Below, one piece after another: positions 23,608-33,905 of a DNA stretch of 64,000 nt. Under the pieces are notes generated by a model. The model was not told where the DNA came from and did no database searches. It was given only the letters and a program-made list of their open reading frames with translations. The DNA is taken from contig CM042691.1 of the NCBI GenBank assembly GCA_023614405.1, positions 173,014,927-173,078,926 of the forward strand, written 5' to 3'. Every line of letters begins with the position of its first letter. Within the stretch, counting starts at the first letter, position 1. The translations under genes and the position numbers were made by a program. The stretch is from Avena insularis. Its lineage: Eukaryota; Streptophyta; Magnoliopsida; Poales; Poaceae.

Positions 23608-24867
23608 CATCTGTTTAGGTACTTCAGGAGTCGTTTATTACCTTGGAAGCTACCTTGTGATTACTATCTTGTAGTGTATGCTTTGTCACTCAAGTAGTAG
23701 TTACTCCTTTCTCTGTATTTTAACCCTCGGACTTGAACCTAAGATCCATAATTGTGCCGGATTCTAGTTTTGTGAATCTTGTACATGAAGCTGACCTTTA
23801 ATCCAAGATCCATTTCTTTGACCCATGTGGTTAATGTTCACACATTACCTAAGGATGGATAGTACCTTCTAGTATATACTTCAAGCCTGTGGATATTGTC
23901 GCTATCAAACAATGACGATAAAGGACTTCCCCCACCACAAGCTATGGCAGATGTTCTATAATTGAACCAAATAGATCACAACAAGAGTGCTCTTCGTGAG
24001 TATCACTTCTATACTCATGACTCTGCCACACCTTAACTCTTCCTGCATTGATCCTCAGAAGATTGTTGACTTATGCATCCGCATTTTAGGATTCATCCTA
24101 AGCATGTTCCTTACCCTTGTTGTTTTCTGACCTTTGTCTACCAGTTGGTAGCCAAGCAGTAAATGTGCATTGGTATCTTCTGATGCAAGATATTCTTGTG
24201 GTCTGTCATGACAAACCATTTAGGGATGTCAGGAGGAACAAACTCCAGTACCTCGTCATTTCTAGGACCAGGTCAAAGTGTTGTATTCCATAGATCGAGA
24301 AGCTTTGATTAGCTTCTACTCTGTTCTACCTTAGAGTATCACACCCTTCTATAATAAGAGGTCGTGTTGAGTACCATGATCCTCTTAATGAAGTGATGCT
24401 CTCACACATTTTACCTACCCTTCCTCTGAGTTTTCGTGCTCATGAGTGTTGTGGATGTGTAATGATGTGACCATCTAAGATTCTTATCAATTCTTATTGC
24501 TTTGAACCTCAAGGACACTGTATCATTCCTAGCTTGATAGTTAACTTATCACTAAGCAAAGGATGATTGTGATATCAAGTCCTCTATTCTAGTGCACTCT
24601 CTTTGGACAAAGATTTAGGCTTGTGCCGAAACTCTTATACTATGTCTTCTTGTCTTAGCAATCAAGTTTCCTCTCGAGCTCTGTGACATATCGGTGGTTC
24701 GTGATATTATGGATGTCTTCTAGAAGTATCGCCATGTTGCCACATGACCGTGTTGTCAGGTTCTTGAGTAAGATGTTTATTTAAACCGCTTCTTTCTCCA
24801 AGGATCCGTACTAGATATCCGTGAACTAGTTGGTTGAGCTTAAACAACAACCTGGAGAGTTGTAAGA
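23608..24867 (+). other. Leader of Del/Tekay-like element, part 2
   Basis: This continues the element interrupted at 15370 (the target CTTTT joins the two halves). No clear gag or pol frame is seen. A short PPPQAMADVL-like stretch near 23930 hints at gag but is followed by stops. It ends where the LTR of Tat element C starts. Confidence 0.45.
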
Positions 24868-25728
24868 TGTCGGGGGGATAACCCCCGGGTGGGGAAATCT
24901 AGGCACAAGTAGGCTGGCTCCAGAAGGAACAGGCCGCCTGGCCCTCAAGAAGGACAACTCGAGCTGATTGGCTAATACCGCCCGGCTGGGCTTAAAACAT
25001 TCCCGGCTGGCCCGTCTAGCCGATAGCCAGAAGAACCGGCCGGGTGGCCGCTTCCACCCGGCTCACCTCCGATTCGATGGAGATCATGGAAGGGCTGACG
25101 CTCCTTGCGGGGCATGCCTCTGGACCGCCTTCTTCATCGGGCAGGCTGGCGTGCTGTCATGACCAGCGCTACCCGACGAGGATAAAGCAAAGTGGTCGGC
25201 TGACTGGCAAAAGCAGTCCAGGTGACCATTAAATCAAGGGTGATGCCCCAAAGGAATCCCGAGTGACCGCTAAAGAAGAGAGTGACGCTAAAAGAAGGGC
25301 GGACTGGGTCCTAGCCCACCGGCTGGGCCCTACAGCCGGCCCTGCCCTGTAAACCCGTATCCAAACAGTAAACCCTAGAGCCCAAATTGTAATCTGCCCC
25401 CAGACCAGTATATAAGGGAGAGCAGAGCTTGGGTTCTAGGTAAGCAATGATAGAAGGATAGAAGTGTTATCCTCTAGTTTTCATCTTCCTCTAGCTCTCG
25501 AGAGTAGCTAAGGAAACAACTCCATGAGCATCTGTATTGGGCATTCGCCCCTTCGTACAGTTCATCTTGCAGGAGTAGGGTTGTTACCTCGTCGAGAAGG
25601 CCCCGAACCTGGGTACATCACTGTGCTTGTAGTTTACCGTGCCCAACCCATTGTGTGAGCCACCGATTGCATCCGAGTGTCCCTCTTTAGCCATCCCCTA
25701 TGGCACTACCGTGTTCCACACCACGACA
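24868..25728 (+). repeat. 5' LTR of Tat element C
   Basis: 861 bp starting TGTCG and ending CGACA, a perfect 5-bp inverted end. It matches, in reverse, the LTR of element D at 40907-41750. A TATA box is at 25409-25417 (TATATAAGG). No target duplication can be matched because the other end is lost. Confidence 0.88.
25409..25417 (+). promoter_or_regulatory. TATA box in LTR of Tat element C
   Basis: TATATAAGG, with the equivalent on the minus strand of element D at 41215-41224. Confidence 0.6.
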
Positions 25729-25730
25729 GT

Positions 25731-25745
25731 TGGCACCCACCGTGG
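25731..25745 (+). other. Primer-binding site, Tat element C
   Basis: TGGCACCCACCGTGG lies two bases after the LTR. It fits plant tRNA-Lys(CUU) except for one G-to-A change (see 6350). Confidence 0.6.
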
Positions 25746-26590
25746 TGCACAACACTTCGGCTAGGATCATCTTTCGCATGGGACTTCCAATAGTTGCCGG
25801 TGAACGCGTGGCCTCCGGCCTCGTTCTCACGTTCGACGCTTTCAACTGCGTCATCGACAATGCCGCGTGCTTCGCTGGGAACACCTTTCCGGCCAACGGC
25901 TCCATCATGAACTTCAGGGACATCCGCGTCTATGTTGCCACCGTCGATGAGGTCTTCCCCAGCGTGGTCACCTCCATCCTCGACGTGCCTCTCAGCCGCC
26001 TTGCCAACGGCCCAGCAGCGAGCGATTGCGTCAAAGTCATGGTGGTAAACCCCCACGAAAAGCACCGCCCGCCTCAGGAGCGCCGGGCGGGAGGAGAGAG
26101 CTCCGCGCTTGAGCAAGAGGAAGATCCACTCGCTGCCTCCATCCAACACCTACGCGCTCCGGTCATTGTCAAAGCGGACCCGACAGCTTCCGCGGCCGCG
26201 CTCGAAGCTACGCGCCAGAAGCTCCTGGAGGAAGCCACCAAGGTTGCCGCTAACCAGCGCCGGCTAAACGCCACCGTGCATGAGTACAACGCTGCCCAGA
26301 ACTTCGTCAGGAAGATACAGCACCGGGGGCATGACCTCACATCAAAACTAGACCGCACCGCCGACTCGCATGCAGGCGTGGCGCAGCCCGTTTATAGCAC
26401 CCCCGCCAAGATATTGAGAGCGGCCGAAGCGTCGGCCGTGGAGATGAAGCTCCTCGAGGGAGAGGAGCTTCGTCGCCAGCAGGAGCGCGTCGAGCTCCTC
26501 GTTTCCACTGCTAACAAGCAGCAGGCTGAGGGTACTCCCAGCCAGATGGGTAACTCCCGAGACATTGTCGTTCGCAAAGGCGCGGACTAG
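25740..26590 (+). pseudogene. Gag N-terminal region, element C copy 1
   Basis: The frame is open from before 25700 (inside the LTR end) to TAG at 26588-26590, giving 296 residues. The true start is unclear, since the first ATG at 25700 lies in the LTR. The first part (RMGLPIVAGERVASGLVL, SRLANGPAASDCVKVMVV) is conserved among these elements. The second half is rich in Ala, Glu, Gln and Arg (RQKLLEEATKVAANQRR; LLEGEELRRQQERVELL) and looks like coiled coil. The TAG replaces a CAG kept in element D and is shared with copy 2 (29691). Confidence 0.7.
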
Positions 26591-27985
26591 ACGACACACG
26601 GGGGAAGGAAGCACCAGCAGGCATCCTCCTTAGGAGGAGTTGGGCAAAACAGCCACCCGCGTGGCGAGTCCGGCAATCGTGGCCGCCACAATCGAGACGC
26701 CGCTGCTTATAGCATAAGCCGCGCCCTGAAATGGAGCTTCCCAAGGAAAGAAGATGCGCGCCCCGGATGAAGGAGCAGATGCAAACAAAGACCTTCCCGC
26801 ATTGCGCCTGAAGGGCCGACTCAGCCCCGGGAACCGGCAGACGCGCGCGAGCGCATCGACCTCCTGGTGCAGTCGCGCACGCTGGAGGAGGAAAGTTCGG
26901 TTGGCCCGAAGTGTTTTGGTCCGCGCATCCGGAACGAGCCGTTTCCAAAGGGTTTTTTCGCTTCCAAGGGACATGCCAAAGTATAACGGCATGGTCAACC
27001 TGAGATTGGTTAGTGTATTACACTAATGCAGTGGGAATCGCCAAAGGAAATCTCCGCCTGGCCATCCGATACGTCCCCCTCATGCTCGTCGATTCGGCAA
27101 GAACATGGCTCAACAGCCTCCCGACAACAGCATCAATGCCTGGCTGGACTTCGAAGAAGCGTTTATTCGCAACTTCACCGGAACATACAAGTGGCCGGGT
27201 CAACCTCGTGAGCTTGCCCTTTGCGTTCAAGTCAAAGACGAGTCCGACCTCTCTTACCTCACCCGGTGGACCAGCATGCACAACCCGTGTGAAGGGGTGC
27301 GCGAGCACCAGGCAATTGACTTCTTCACCAACGTTTGCCGAGATGGCACCATGTTGAAGCATAAGCTCAAACGGGCAGACCCAGAAACCATGGCCCAGGT
27401 CATGGCAATCACGGAGAAGTACGCCACCGCCGACGCGGCCATGAAGAGGCCCATCATGGCGGACGACCAAGGCCAAATCATCACGGACAAGCAGGCGGAG
27501 CGCCGCCAGCCGGGCGACCATCACCCCAGGAGGCACGGCCACGACAACTGCCATGGAAAGAGGAAAGACGACCAACTAGAAGGCCGGTACAGCACCAAGC
27601 AAGTAGCTGCTGTGCATGAGGACCCGGCTGCAGGCGGCAGCCGAAGGCAAAGACCAGATGATAGGCCGCCTCGGCCCATGTACACCATGGAGTCTATGCT
27701 CGATGGGCTGTGCAAGTTCCACAATGGTGGCAGCAAGCCTGCGAACCACACAACACGCAGTGCAGCTGGACGAAGAAGATGGCTGAAGCTGGTGGGCTAT
27801 CACCACCACCTCCACCGCCAGCCGGAGGCCCACCGGACAACAGGGAGCGGCACAACCATCGCGAGGATGGTTACCCACGACAAGTGGGAAACTCCCACAT
27901 CTTCCTTGAGGAGCCGGAGAGAAAGCAGGACAAGCGGAGGCGCGAGGCGGGGGTGAACGCAATCGTTCCCCCCGTCCCCCAATTC
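26591..27985 (+). pseudogene. Gag core, element C copy 1
   Basis: The core starts with KYNG and the VGIAKGNLRLAIRYVPLMLV segment, then a one-base deletion near 27119-27123 (CCC where element D has CCCC) shifts the frame. It continues NSINAWLDFEEAFIRNFTG, REHQAIDFFTNVCRDG and AQVMAITEKYATADAAMKR, a typical plant retrotransposon Gag. A His/Cys cluster (CKFHNGG then NHTTR) marks a knuckle-like nucleic-acid-binding end. A second shift follows near 27750. Confidence 0.75.
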
Positions 27986-27990
27986 CTACA

Positions 27991-28680
27991 TTGGTCGGAC
28001 AAGCAATCACCTGGAGCAAGGAAGACCAGCCAGCTGTGCTACCAAGCCCTGGAAGCTACGCGTTGGTCCTCGAACCCATCATCGTCTCCAAGAAACACTC
28101 GTGCCGTTTCTCCAGTGTGCTCATCGACGGAGGCAGCAACATCAACCTCCTGTACCACATCAGCCTCGAGCGGCTTGGCATCAGTGAGTCCAAGTTGCAG
28201 CCCTCAAGAACATCATTCCACGGGGACGTGCTAGGCCCGTCGCACTCGCCAATCGGCAAGATCCGGCTGGACGTCATCTTCGGCAATGAAAACAACTTTG
28301 GCCGCGAGCCGATCTGGTTCGAGTTGGTGAACCTCTCCTATGCCTACCACGCCATACAAGGGCGCCCATCCCTCACCAAGTTCATGGGAGTGCCGCACTG
28401 CGCATACCTCAAAATGAAGCTGCCGCGCCCAAAGGGAGTGATCACTGTCGATGGCTGCTACAAGCGTTTGATCGAGTGCACCACAGATGGCTCCAAGCTA
28501 GCCGAAGCGATGATCATCGCCGAGGAGAAGCGCGTCATAATGCAGAACATGGCGGCCCTGCAAAAGGATATGCCAGCTAGAGAATCACAGTTCAAGCCCT
28601 CGCAGGGCACAAGGAAGATCCTGCTAAACGAGGACTCAAGTAAGTTCGTCCTGGTCGGAGACGGCCTGGACAACAAATAG
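27991..28680 (+). pseudogene. Protease, element C copy 1
   Basis: 229 residues open from 27991 to the TAG at 28678-28680. The active site VLIDGGSNINLLY is near 28118-28156, followed by IGKIRLDVIFGNENNFGREP, YHAIQGRPSLTKFMGV and a basic tail ending LVGDGLDNK. The terminal TAG continues in frame into ESALVDFLRENQDIFAW, the start of RT. The protease itself appears undamaged, the best copy of this domain here. Confidence 0.8.
28678..28680 (+). other. In-frame TAG at protease/RT boundary, element C copy 1
   Basis: AAC AAA TAG GAA AGC. The frame continues into RT with no shift, as in the other Tat copies. Confidence 0.75.
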
Positions 28681-29004
28681 GAAAGCGCACTCGTCGACTT
28701 CCTCCGTGAGAATCAGGACATTTTCGCATGGTGCCCCAAAGACATGCCAGGTGTCCCGAGGGAACTCGCCGAGCACTCTCTTCATGTTCGACCGGATGCA
28801 AAGCCGGTCAAACAATCTTTACACCACTTTGTAGAAGAAAAAAAGAACCATTGGTAAGGAGATCACACGACTGCTCACAGCCGACTTCCTCATGGAAGTT
28901 TTCCACCCGGAATGTCTGGCCAACCTGGTGCTGGTACTCAAGAAGAAGAAGACGTGGCGCATGTGTGTTGACTACACCAGCCTCAACAAGGCATTCCCCA
29001 AGGA
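28681..29004 (+). pseudogene. RT N-terminal fragment, element C copy 1
   Basis: It reads ESALVDFLRENQDIFAWC, MPGVPRELAEHSLHVRP and, after an extra A in an A-rich run near 28840, further RT sequence up to LNKAFPKDP. It then stops abruptly at 29004-29007. The polymerase active site is absent, because the sequence switches back to gag here. Confidence 0.8.
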
Positions 29005-29007
29005 TCC
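29005..29007 (+). other. Junction of internal head-to-tail duplication
   Basis: RT sequence ending CCAAGGATCC is joined to gag sequence (TCC)ATCATGAACTT, which corresponds to position 25902 onward. TCC is shared by both parents (ATCCTTCG in RT, CTCCATCATG in gag), a 3-bp microhomology. The duplicated unit is about 3.1 kb. Confidence 0.75.
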
Positions 29008-30990
29008 ATCATGAACTTAGGGGACATCCGCGTCTGCCTCGCCACCATCGCTGATGTCTTCCCCAGCATGGTCACCTCCATCCTCGACATTCCTCTCAGC
29101 CGCCTTGCCAACGGCTCGGTGGCGAGCAGCTGCGTTGAAGTCATGGTGGTAAACGCCTGCGAATACCACCGCCCGCCTCAGGAGCTCCGGGCGGGAGGAT
29201 AGAGCTCCGCGCCTGAGCAAGAACAAGATCCTCTCACTGCCGACATCCAGCACCTACGCGCTCCAGTCATTGTCGAAGCAGACCCGGCAGCTGCCGCGAC
29301 CGCGCTCGAAGCTACGCGCCAGAAGCTCCTGGAGGAAGCCACCAATGTTGCCGCTAACCAGCGTAGGCTAAACGCCACCATGCACGAGTACAACGCTGCC
29401 CATGACTTCGTTAGGAAGATCCAACACGGGGGCGTGACCTCGCGTCAGAACTGGACCGCGCCTCCGACTCGCATGCAGGCGTGGCACAGCCCGTTTATAG
29501 CACCCCCGCCAAGAACATGAGAGCGGCCGAAGCGGCGGCCGCGGAGCTGAAGCACCTCGAGGGAGAGGAGCTTCGTCGCCAGCAGGAGCGCGTCTAGCTC
29601 CTCGTCTCCACTGCTAACAAGCAGCAGGCCGAGGGTACTCCCAGCCAGATGGGTAACTCCCGAGACATTGTTGTTCGCAAACGCGCGGACTAGACGGTGC
29701 ACGGGGAAGCAAGCACCAGCAGGCGTCCTCCCCAGGAGGAGTTGAGAAAAATAGCGGGCCGCGTGGCGAGTCCGGCAATCGTGGCCGCCACAACCGAGAC
29801 GCCGCTGCTTCTAGCATAAGTCGCGCCCCGGCATCAGGAGCTTCCCAAGGAAAGAAGATGCGCCCCGGATGAAGGAGAAGATGCAAACAAAGACCCGCCC
29901 GCGTCGCCCCTGAAGGTCCGACTCCGCCCCCGGGAACCGGCTGACGTGCACGAGCGCATCGACCTCCTGGTGCAGTCGCGCACGCTGGAGGAGGACAGTG
30001 CAGCTGGCCCGAAGTGTTTTGGTCCGCGCATCCGAAACGAGCCGTTTCCAAAGGGTTTTTCACTTCCAAGGGACATGCCAAAGTATAACGGCACGGTCAA
30101 GCCTTAGGATTGGTTAGTGGATTACACTACCATAGTGGGAATCGCCAACGGAAATCTCCTCTTGGCTGTCCGCTACGTCCCCCTCATGCTCGTCGATTCG
30201 AGAAGAACATGGCTCAACAGCCTCCCGACAACAGCATCAACGCCTGGCTGGACTTCGAAGAAGTGTTCATTCTCAACTTCACTGGAACATACAAGTGGCT
30301 GGGTCGACCTCGTGAGCTTGCCCTCTGCGTGCAAGGCAAAGACGAGTCCGACCGCGCCTACCTCACCCAGTGGACCAGCATGTACAACTCATGTGAAGGG
30401 GTATGCGAGCACCAGGCAATTGATTTCTTCACCAACGGTTGCCGAGACGACACCATGTTGAAGCATAAGCTCAGCCGGGCAGACCCGGAAACCATGGCCT
30501 AGGTCATGGCCATCGCGGACAAGTATGCCACCGCTGACGCAACCATGAAGAAGCCCATTGTAGTGGACGACCAAGGCCAAATCTTCACGGACGAGCAGGC
30601 AGAGCGCCACCAGCCGGGCGACCATCACCCCAGGAGGCATGGCCATGACAACCGCCATGGCAAGAGGAAAGACGACCAACTGGACAGCCGGTACGACACC
30701 AAGCAAGTAGCTGCTGTGCATGAGGACACGACTACAGGTGCCAGCCGGAGCCATAGACAAGATGACAGGCCGCCTCGGCCCAAGTACACCATGGAGTCCA
30801 TGCTCGATGGGTTGTGCAAGTTCCACAATGGTGGCAGCAAGCCTGCGAACCACACAACACGCTAGTGCAGCTGGACAAAGAAGATGGCTGAAGCCGATGG
30901 GCTACCACCAACACCTCCACCGCCAGCCGGAGGCCCACCGGACAACAGGGAGCGGCACAATAGTCACCAGGACGACGAGGATGGTTACCC
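29008..30990 (+). pseudogene. Gag, element C copy 2
   Basis: This is a second copy of gag lacking its first part. It repeats the coiled-coil region (29200-29620), core (30110-30860) and knuckle-like end. Extra stops not in copy 1 are near 29202, 29596, 30500-30502 (CAG to TAG) and 30863-30865 (CAG to TAG). The one-base deletion in the core and the TAG at 29691-29693 are shared with copy 1. Differences between the copies are scattered, so the duplication is not recent. Confidence 0.75.
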
Positions 30991-31796
30991 ATGACAATTG
31001 GGAAACTGCCACATCTTCCTTGCGGAGCCGGAGACAAAGCACGCCAAGCGGAGGCGCGAGGCGGGGGTGACGCAATCATTCCCCCCGTCCCCCAATACCT
31101 ACATTGTTCGGACCAAGCAATCACCTGGAGCAAGGAAGACCAGCCGGCTGTGCTACTAATCCCTGGAAGCTACGCGTTGGTCCTCGACCGCATCATCGTC
31201 TCCAAGAAACACTCGTGTCGTTTCTCCTGTGTGCTCATCGATGGAGGCAGCAACATCAATCTCCTGTATAGCAGCAACCTCGAGCGGCTCAGCATCAGCG
31301 AGTCCTAGTTGCAGCCTCAAGCACTTCGTTCCACGGGGTAGTGCCAGGCCTGTCGCACTCGCCAATCGGCAAGTTCCGGCTGGACGTCATCTTCGGCAAT
31401 GAAAACAACTTTCGCCGTGAGCCGATATGGTTCGAGGTGGTGAACCTCTCCTGTCCCTACCACGCCATACTAGGGCGCCCATCCCTCACCATGTTCATGG
31501 GAGTGAAGCACTGCGTGTACCTCAAAATGAAGCTACCGGGCCCAAAGGGAGTGATCACTCTCGACGGCTGCTACAAGCGTTCGATTGAGTGCGCCACAGA
31601 CGGCTCCAAGCTAGCTGAAGCGATGAACATCGCTGAGGAGAAGCGCATCATAATGCAGAACGTGGCGGCCCTGCAGAAGGATATGCCGGCTGGAGAATCA
31701 CAGTTCAAGCCCTCGCAGGGCACAAGGAAGATCCTGCTAAACAAGGAGGACCCAAGCAAGTTCGTCCTAGTCGGAGACGGCCTGGACAGCAAATAG
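30991..31796 (+). pseudogene. Protease, element C copy 2
   Basis: The active site VLIDGGSNINLLY is read near 31228-31266. A TAG at 31306-31308 (AAG in copy 1) and a one-base shift follow it. The second motif YHAILGRPSLTMFMGV and the tail to LDSK lie in 31341-31796. The stop at 31794-31796 is the boundary TAG, here followed at once by TAA. Confidence 0.75.
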
Positions 31797-32450
31797 TAAA
31801 GAGCGCTCGTCGACTTCCTCCATGAGAATCGGGACATTTTCGCATGGTGCCCCAAAGACATGCCAGGTGTCCCGAGGGAACTCGCCGAGCACTCTCTTCA
31901 TGTTCGACCAGATGTGAAGCCGGTCAAACAATCTTTATGCCGCTTCGTAGAAGAAAAAAGAAGAACCATTGGTGAGGAGATCACACGGCTACTCACAGCC
32001 GACTTCATCATGGAAGTTTTCCACCCGGAATGGCTGGCCAACCCGGTGCTGGTACTCAAGAAGAACAAGACGTGGTGCATGTGTGTTGACTACACCAGCC
32101 TCAACAAGGCATGCCCCAAGGAATCCTTCGCTCTGCCGTGGATAGATCAAGTAATTGACTCCACCGCTGGGTGTGATTTGTTGTATTTTCTGGACGCTTA
32201 CTCGGGTTATCACCAGATTAATCTCAATGTAACCGATCAAATAAAGACATCATTCATAACACTGTATGGGGCTTACTACTACACCACCATGCCCTTCGGT
32301 CTGAAGAATGCGGGAGCAACTTACCAACATTGCATGCAGAAATGCCTGCAGACTCAGATTGGTAAAAATGTGCACACCTACATCGACGACATCGTCATCA
32401 AGACCAAGGAGCAGCACACACTGCTCGAGGACAATCTCCGCTGTTTCTAG
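31797..32450 (+). pseudogene. Reverse transcriptase, element C copy 2
   Basis: The frame is open from MPGVPRELAEHSLHVRP (31860) through WLANPVLVLKKNKTW, LYFLDAYSGYHQI, TTMPFGLKNAGATYQ and the catalytic YIDD at 32379-32390. It ends at TAG 32448-32450, where sister copies have CAG (Gln). The polymerase core is intact for 196 residues. RT would make cDNA from the packaged RNA. Confidence 0.85.
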
Positions 32451-33130
32451 ATCAAACTGAACCCGGAGTAGTGCGTCTTTGGCGTCCCAGCCGGCAAGCT
32501 CCTCGGTTTTCTCATCTCCGAGCGAGGAATCGAGGCGAACCTGGAGAAGGTTGGAGCCATCGAGCGCATGGAGCTACCACAAAGCCTGCGCGACATGCAG
32601 AAGTTCACCGGGTGCCTGGCTTCCCTCAGCCGGTTCGTCAGCCGGCTGGGTGAGAAGGCCCTACCCTTGTACCAACTCATGAAGAAAATGGACAAGTTCG
32701 TCTGGACAGCTCAAGCGGACAAAGCCTTCCGGGACCTCAAGCGCATGCTCACCTCACCACCTATTTTGGCGGCACCAGCCACAAAGGAGCCAATGTTAAT
32801 GTACATCGCTGCCACAAACAGAGTGGTCAGCGTGGTATTGGTTGTGGAAAGGCCAGAAGAGGGGAAGGCCCAGCCGGTCCAACATCCCGTCTACTACCTA
32901 AGCGAAGTACTGTCACTCTCCAAACAGAACTACCCCCACTACTAGAAGCTGGTGTATGGCGTGCACATGGCGGCCAAGAAGCTCAAGCACTACTTCCAAG
33001 AACACTCCATCCGGGTGGTGGCATTGGCCCTGCTTGCGGAGATTATAGGCAACAAGGACGCCACCGGGCGCATGAAAAAATGGGCCATAGAGCTCGCCGC
33101 ACACAACATTCAGTACGAGCTAAGAACAGA
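32451..33130 (+). pseudogene. RNase H attached to RT, element C copy 2
   Basis: It continues after the stop with GKLLGFLISERGIEANLEKV (in another frame) and QKFTGCLASLSRFVSRLGEK, PLYQLMKKMDKFVWTAQAD, then MYIAATNRVVSVVLVVERPE. This RNase H is degenerate in Tat elements, and the second one downstream is thought to compensate. A TAG at 32943-32945 replaces the Gln of YPHYQK. Confidence 0.75.
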
Positions 33131-33700
33131 AATCAAATCCCAGGCGTTGCCCAACTTCATCATTGATTGGGCAGAGACACAGTATATGCCACCGGTCCCT
33201 GACTCAACATACTGGAAGGTACACTTCGACGGCTCCAATATGCGAGGAGGACTTGGAGTCGGAATCGTGATAACCTCGCCCAAAGGCGATCGACTGGAGT
33301 ACATCCTCCAGATCCACTTCAAGGCGTCAAACAACGTCGCCGAGTATGAAGCACTCATCCACGGGATCAAGATGGCCAAGAAGATTGACATTCAGATGAT
33401 ACTATGCTTCGGAGATTCGGACCTGGTGCTGCAGTAGGTCTCCGGCGAGTGGGACACAAGGGACACGAACATGGCTCTCTATCGTTTCTTCATTCAGCAG
33501 CTGTGCTCTTGCTTCAAAGGATGCGAGTTCCATCACGTACCTAGGGCCAATAACGAAGCTGCTGATGCCTTGGCCAGGGTCGGCTCGATAAGACATGCCA
33601 TACCGCCTGGGGTCTCCCTCGAGCACCTGCGTAAGCCCTCCATCACCCCGTCGCCAGAATCCGACTCCATCGTACTAAACGCAGACCCAGGAACAGCCGG
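33131..33700 (+). pseudogene. Second (archaeal-type) RNase H, element C copy 2
   Basis: It reads VHFDGSNMRGGLGVGIV with the first Asp, AEYEALIHGIKMAKK with the Glu, LCFGDSDLVLQ with the third residue, then TAG at 33435-33437 (Gln in the family). After it come GCEFHHVPRANNEAADALA with the last acidic residue and SLEHLRKPSITPS. All four acidic residues are present, so only the stop breaks it. Confidence 0.8.
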
Positions 33701-33716
33701 TGCCGCGCTGCACGCG

Positions 33717-33905
33717 GGGACTTCCTCGTCGCACCCGGGGACTGTCTCGTCGCACCCGGGGACTGTCGCGCTACACCCGGGGACTGCCACGCCGCACCTA
33801 GGGACCGCCTCGTCGCACCTGGGGACTGCCTCGTCGCACCCGGGGAATGCCGCGCCGCACCCGAGGACTGCCTGGTCGCAGTCGGGGACTACTCCACGGC
33901 AGCCG
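33717..33905 (+). repeat. 21-bp minisatellite coding a 7-residue repeat
   Basis: Nine consecutive 21-bp units, kept in frame, encode variants of GTxSSHP (for example GTVSSHP, GTASSHL, GTATPHL, GNAAPHP). It lies in the linker between the second RNase H and integrase. Elements A and E have no such repeat there. The units differ by point changes while the length stays at 21 bp. Confidence 0.85.

Larger units (their letters stand above)
7180..24867 (+). mobile_element. Del/Tekay-like Gypsy element, LTR plus leader, with nested insertions
   Basis: It starts as a long LTR (TGTAACACCCC...) inserted in the LTR of element A, followed by a Met-tRNA primer site at 14934 and an untranslated leader. It then stops at 24868, where Tat element C begins. 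A solo-LTR-like element (9739-13859) and a complete Copia element (15371-23602) are inserted in it. No gag or pol of its own is visible. The Del/Tekay assignment is inferred from LTR length (about 3.6 kb without the insertion), the TGTAACA/TGTCACA ends and the primer site. Confidence 0.65.

Noticed and set aside
27018..27575. 185-residue minus-strand open frame with hydrophobic runs
   Set aside because: Antisense of the gag core of element C.
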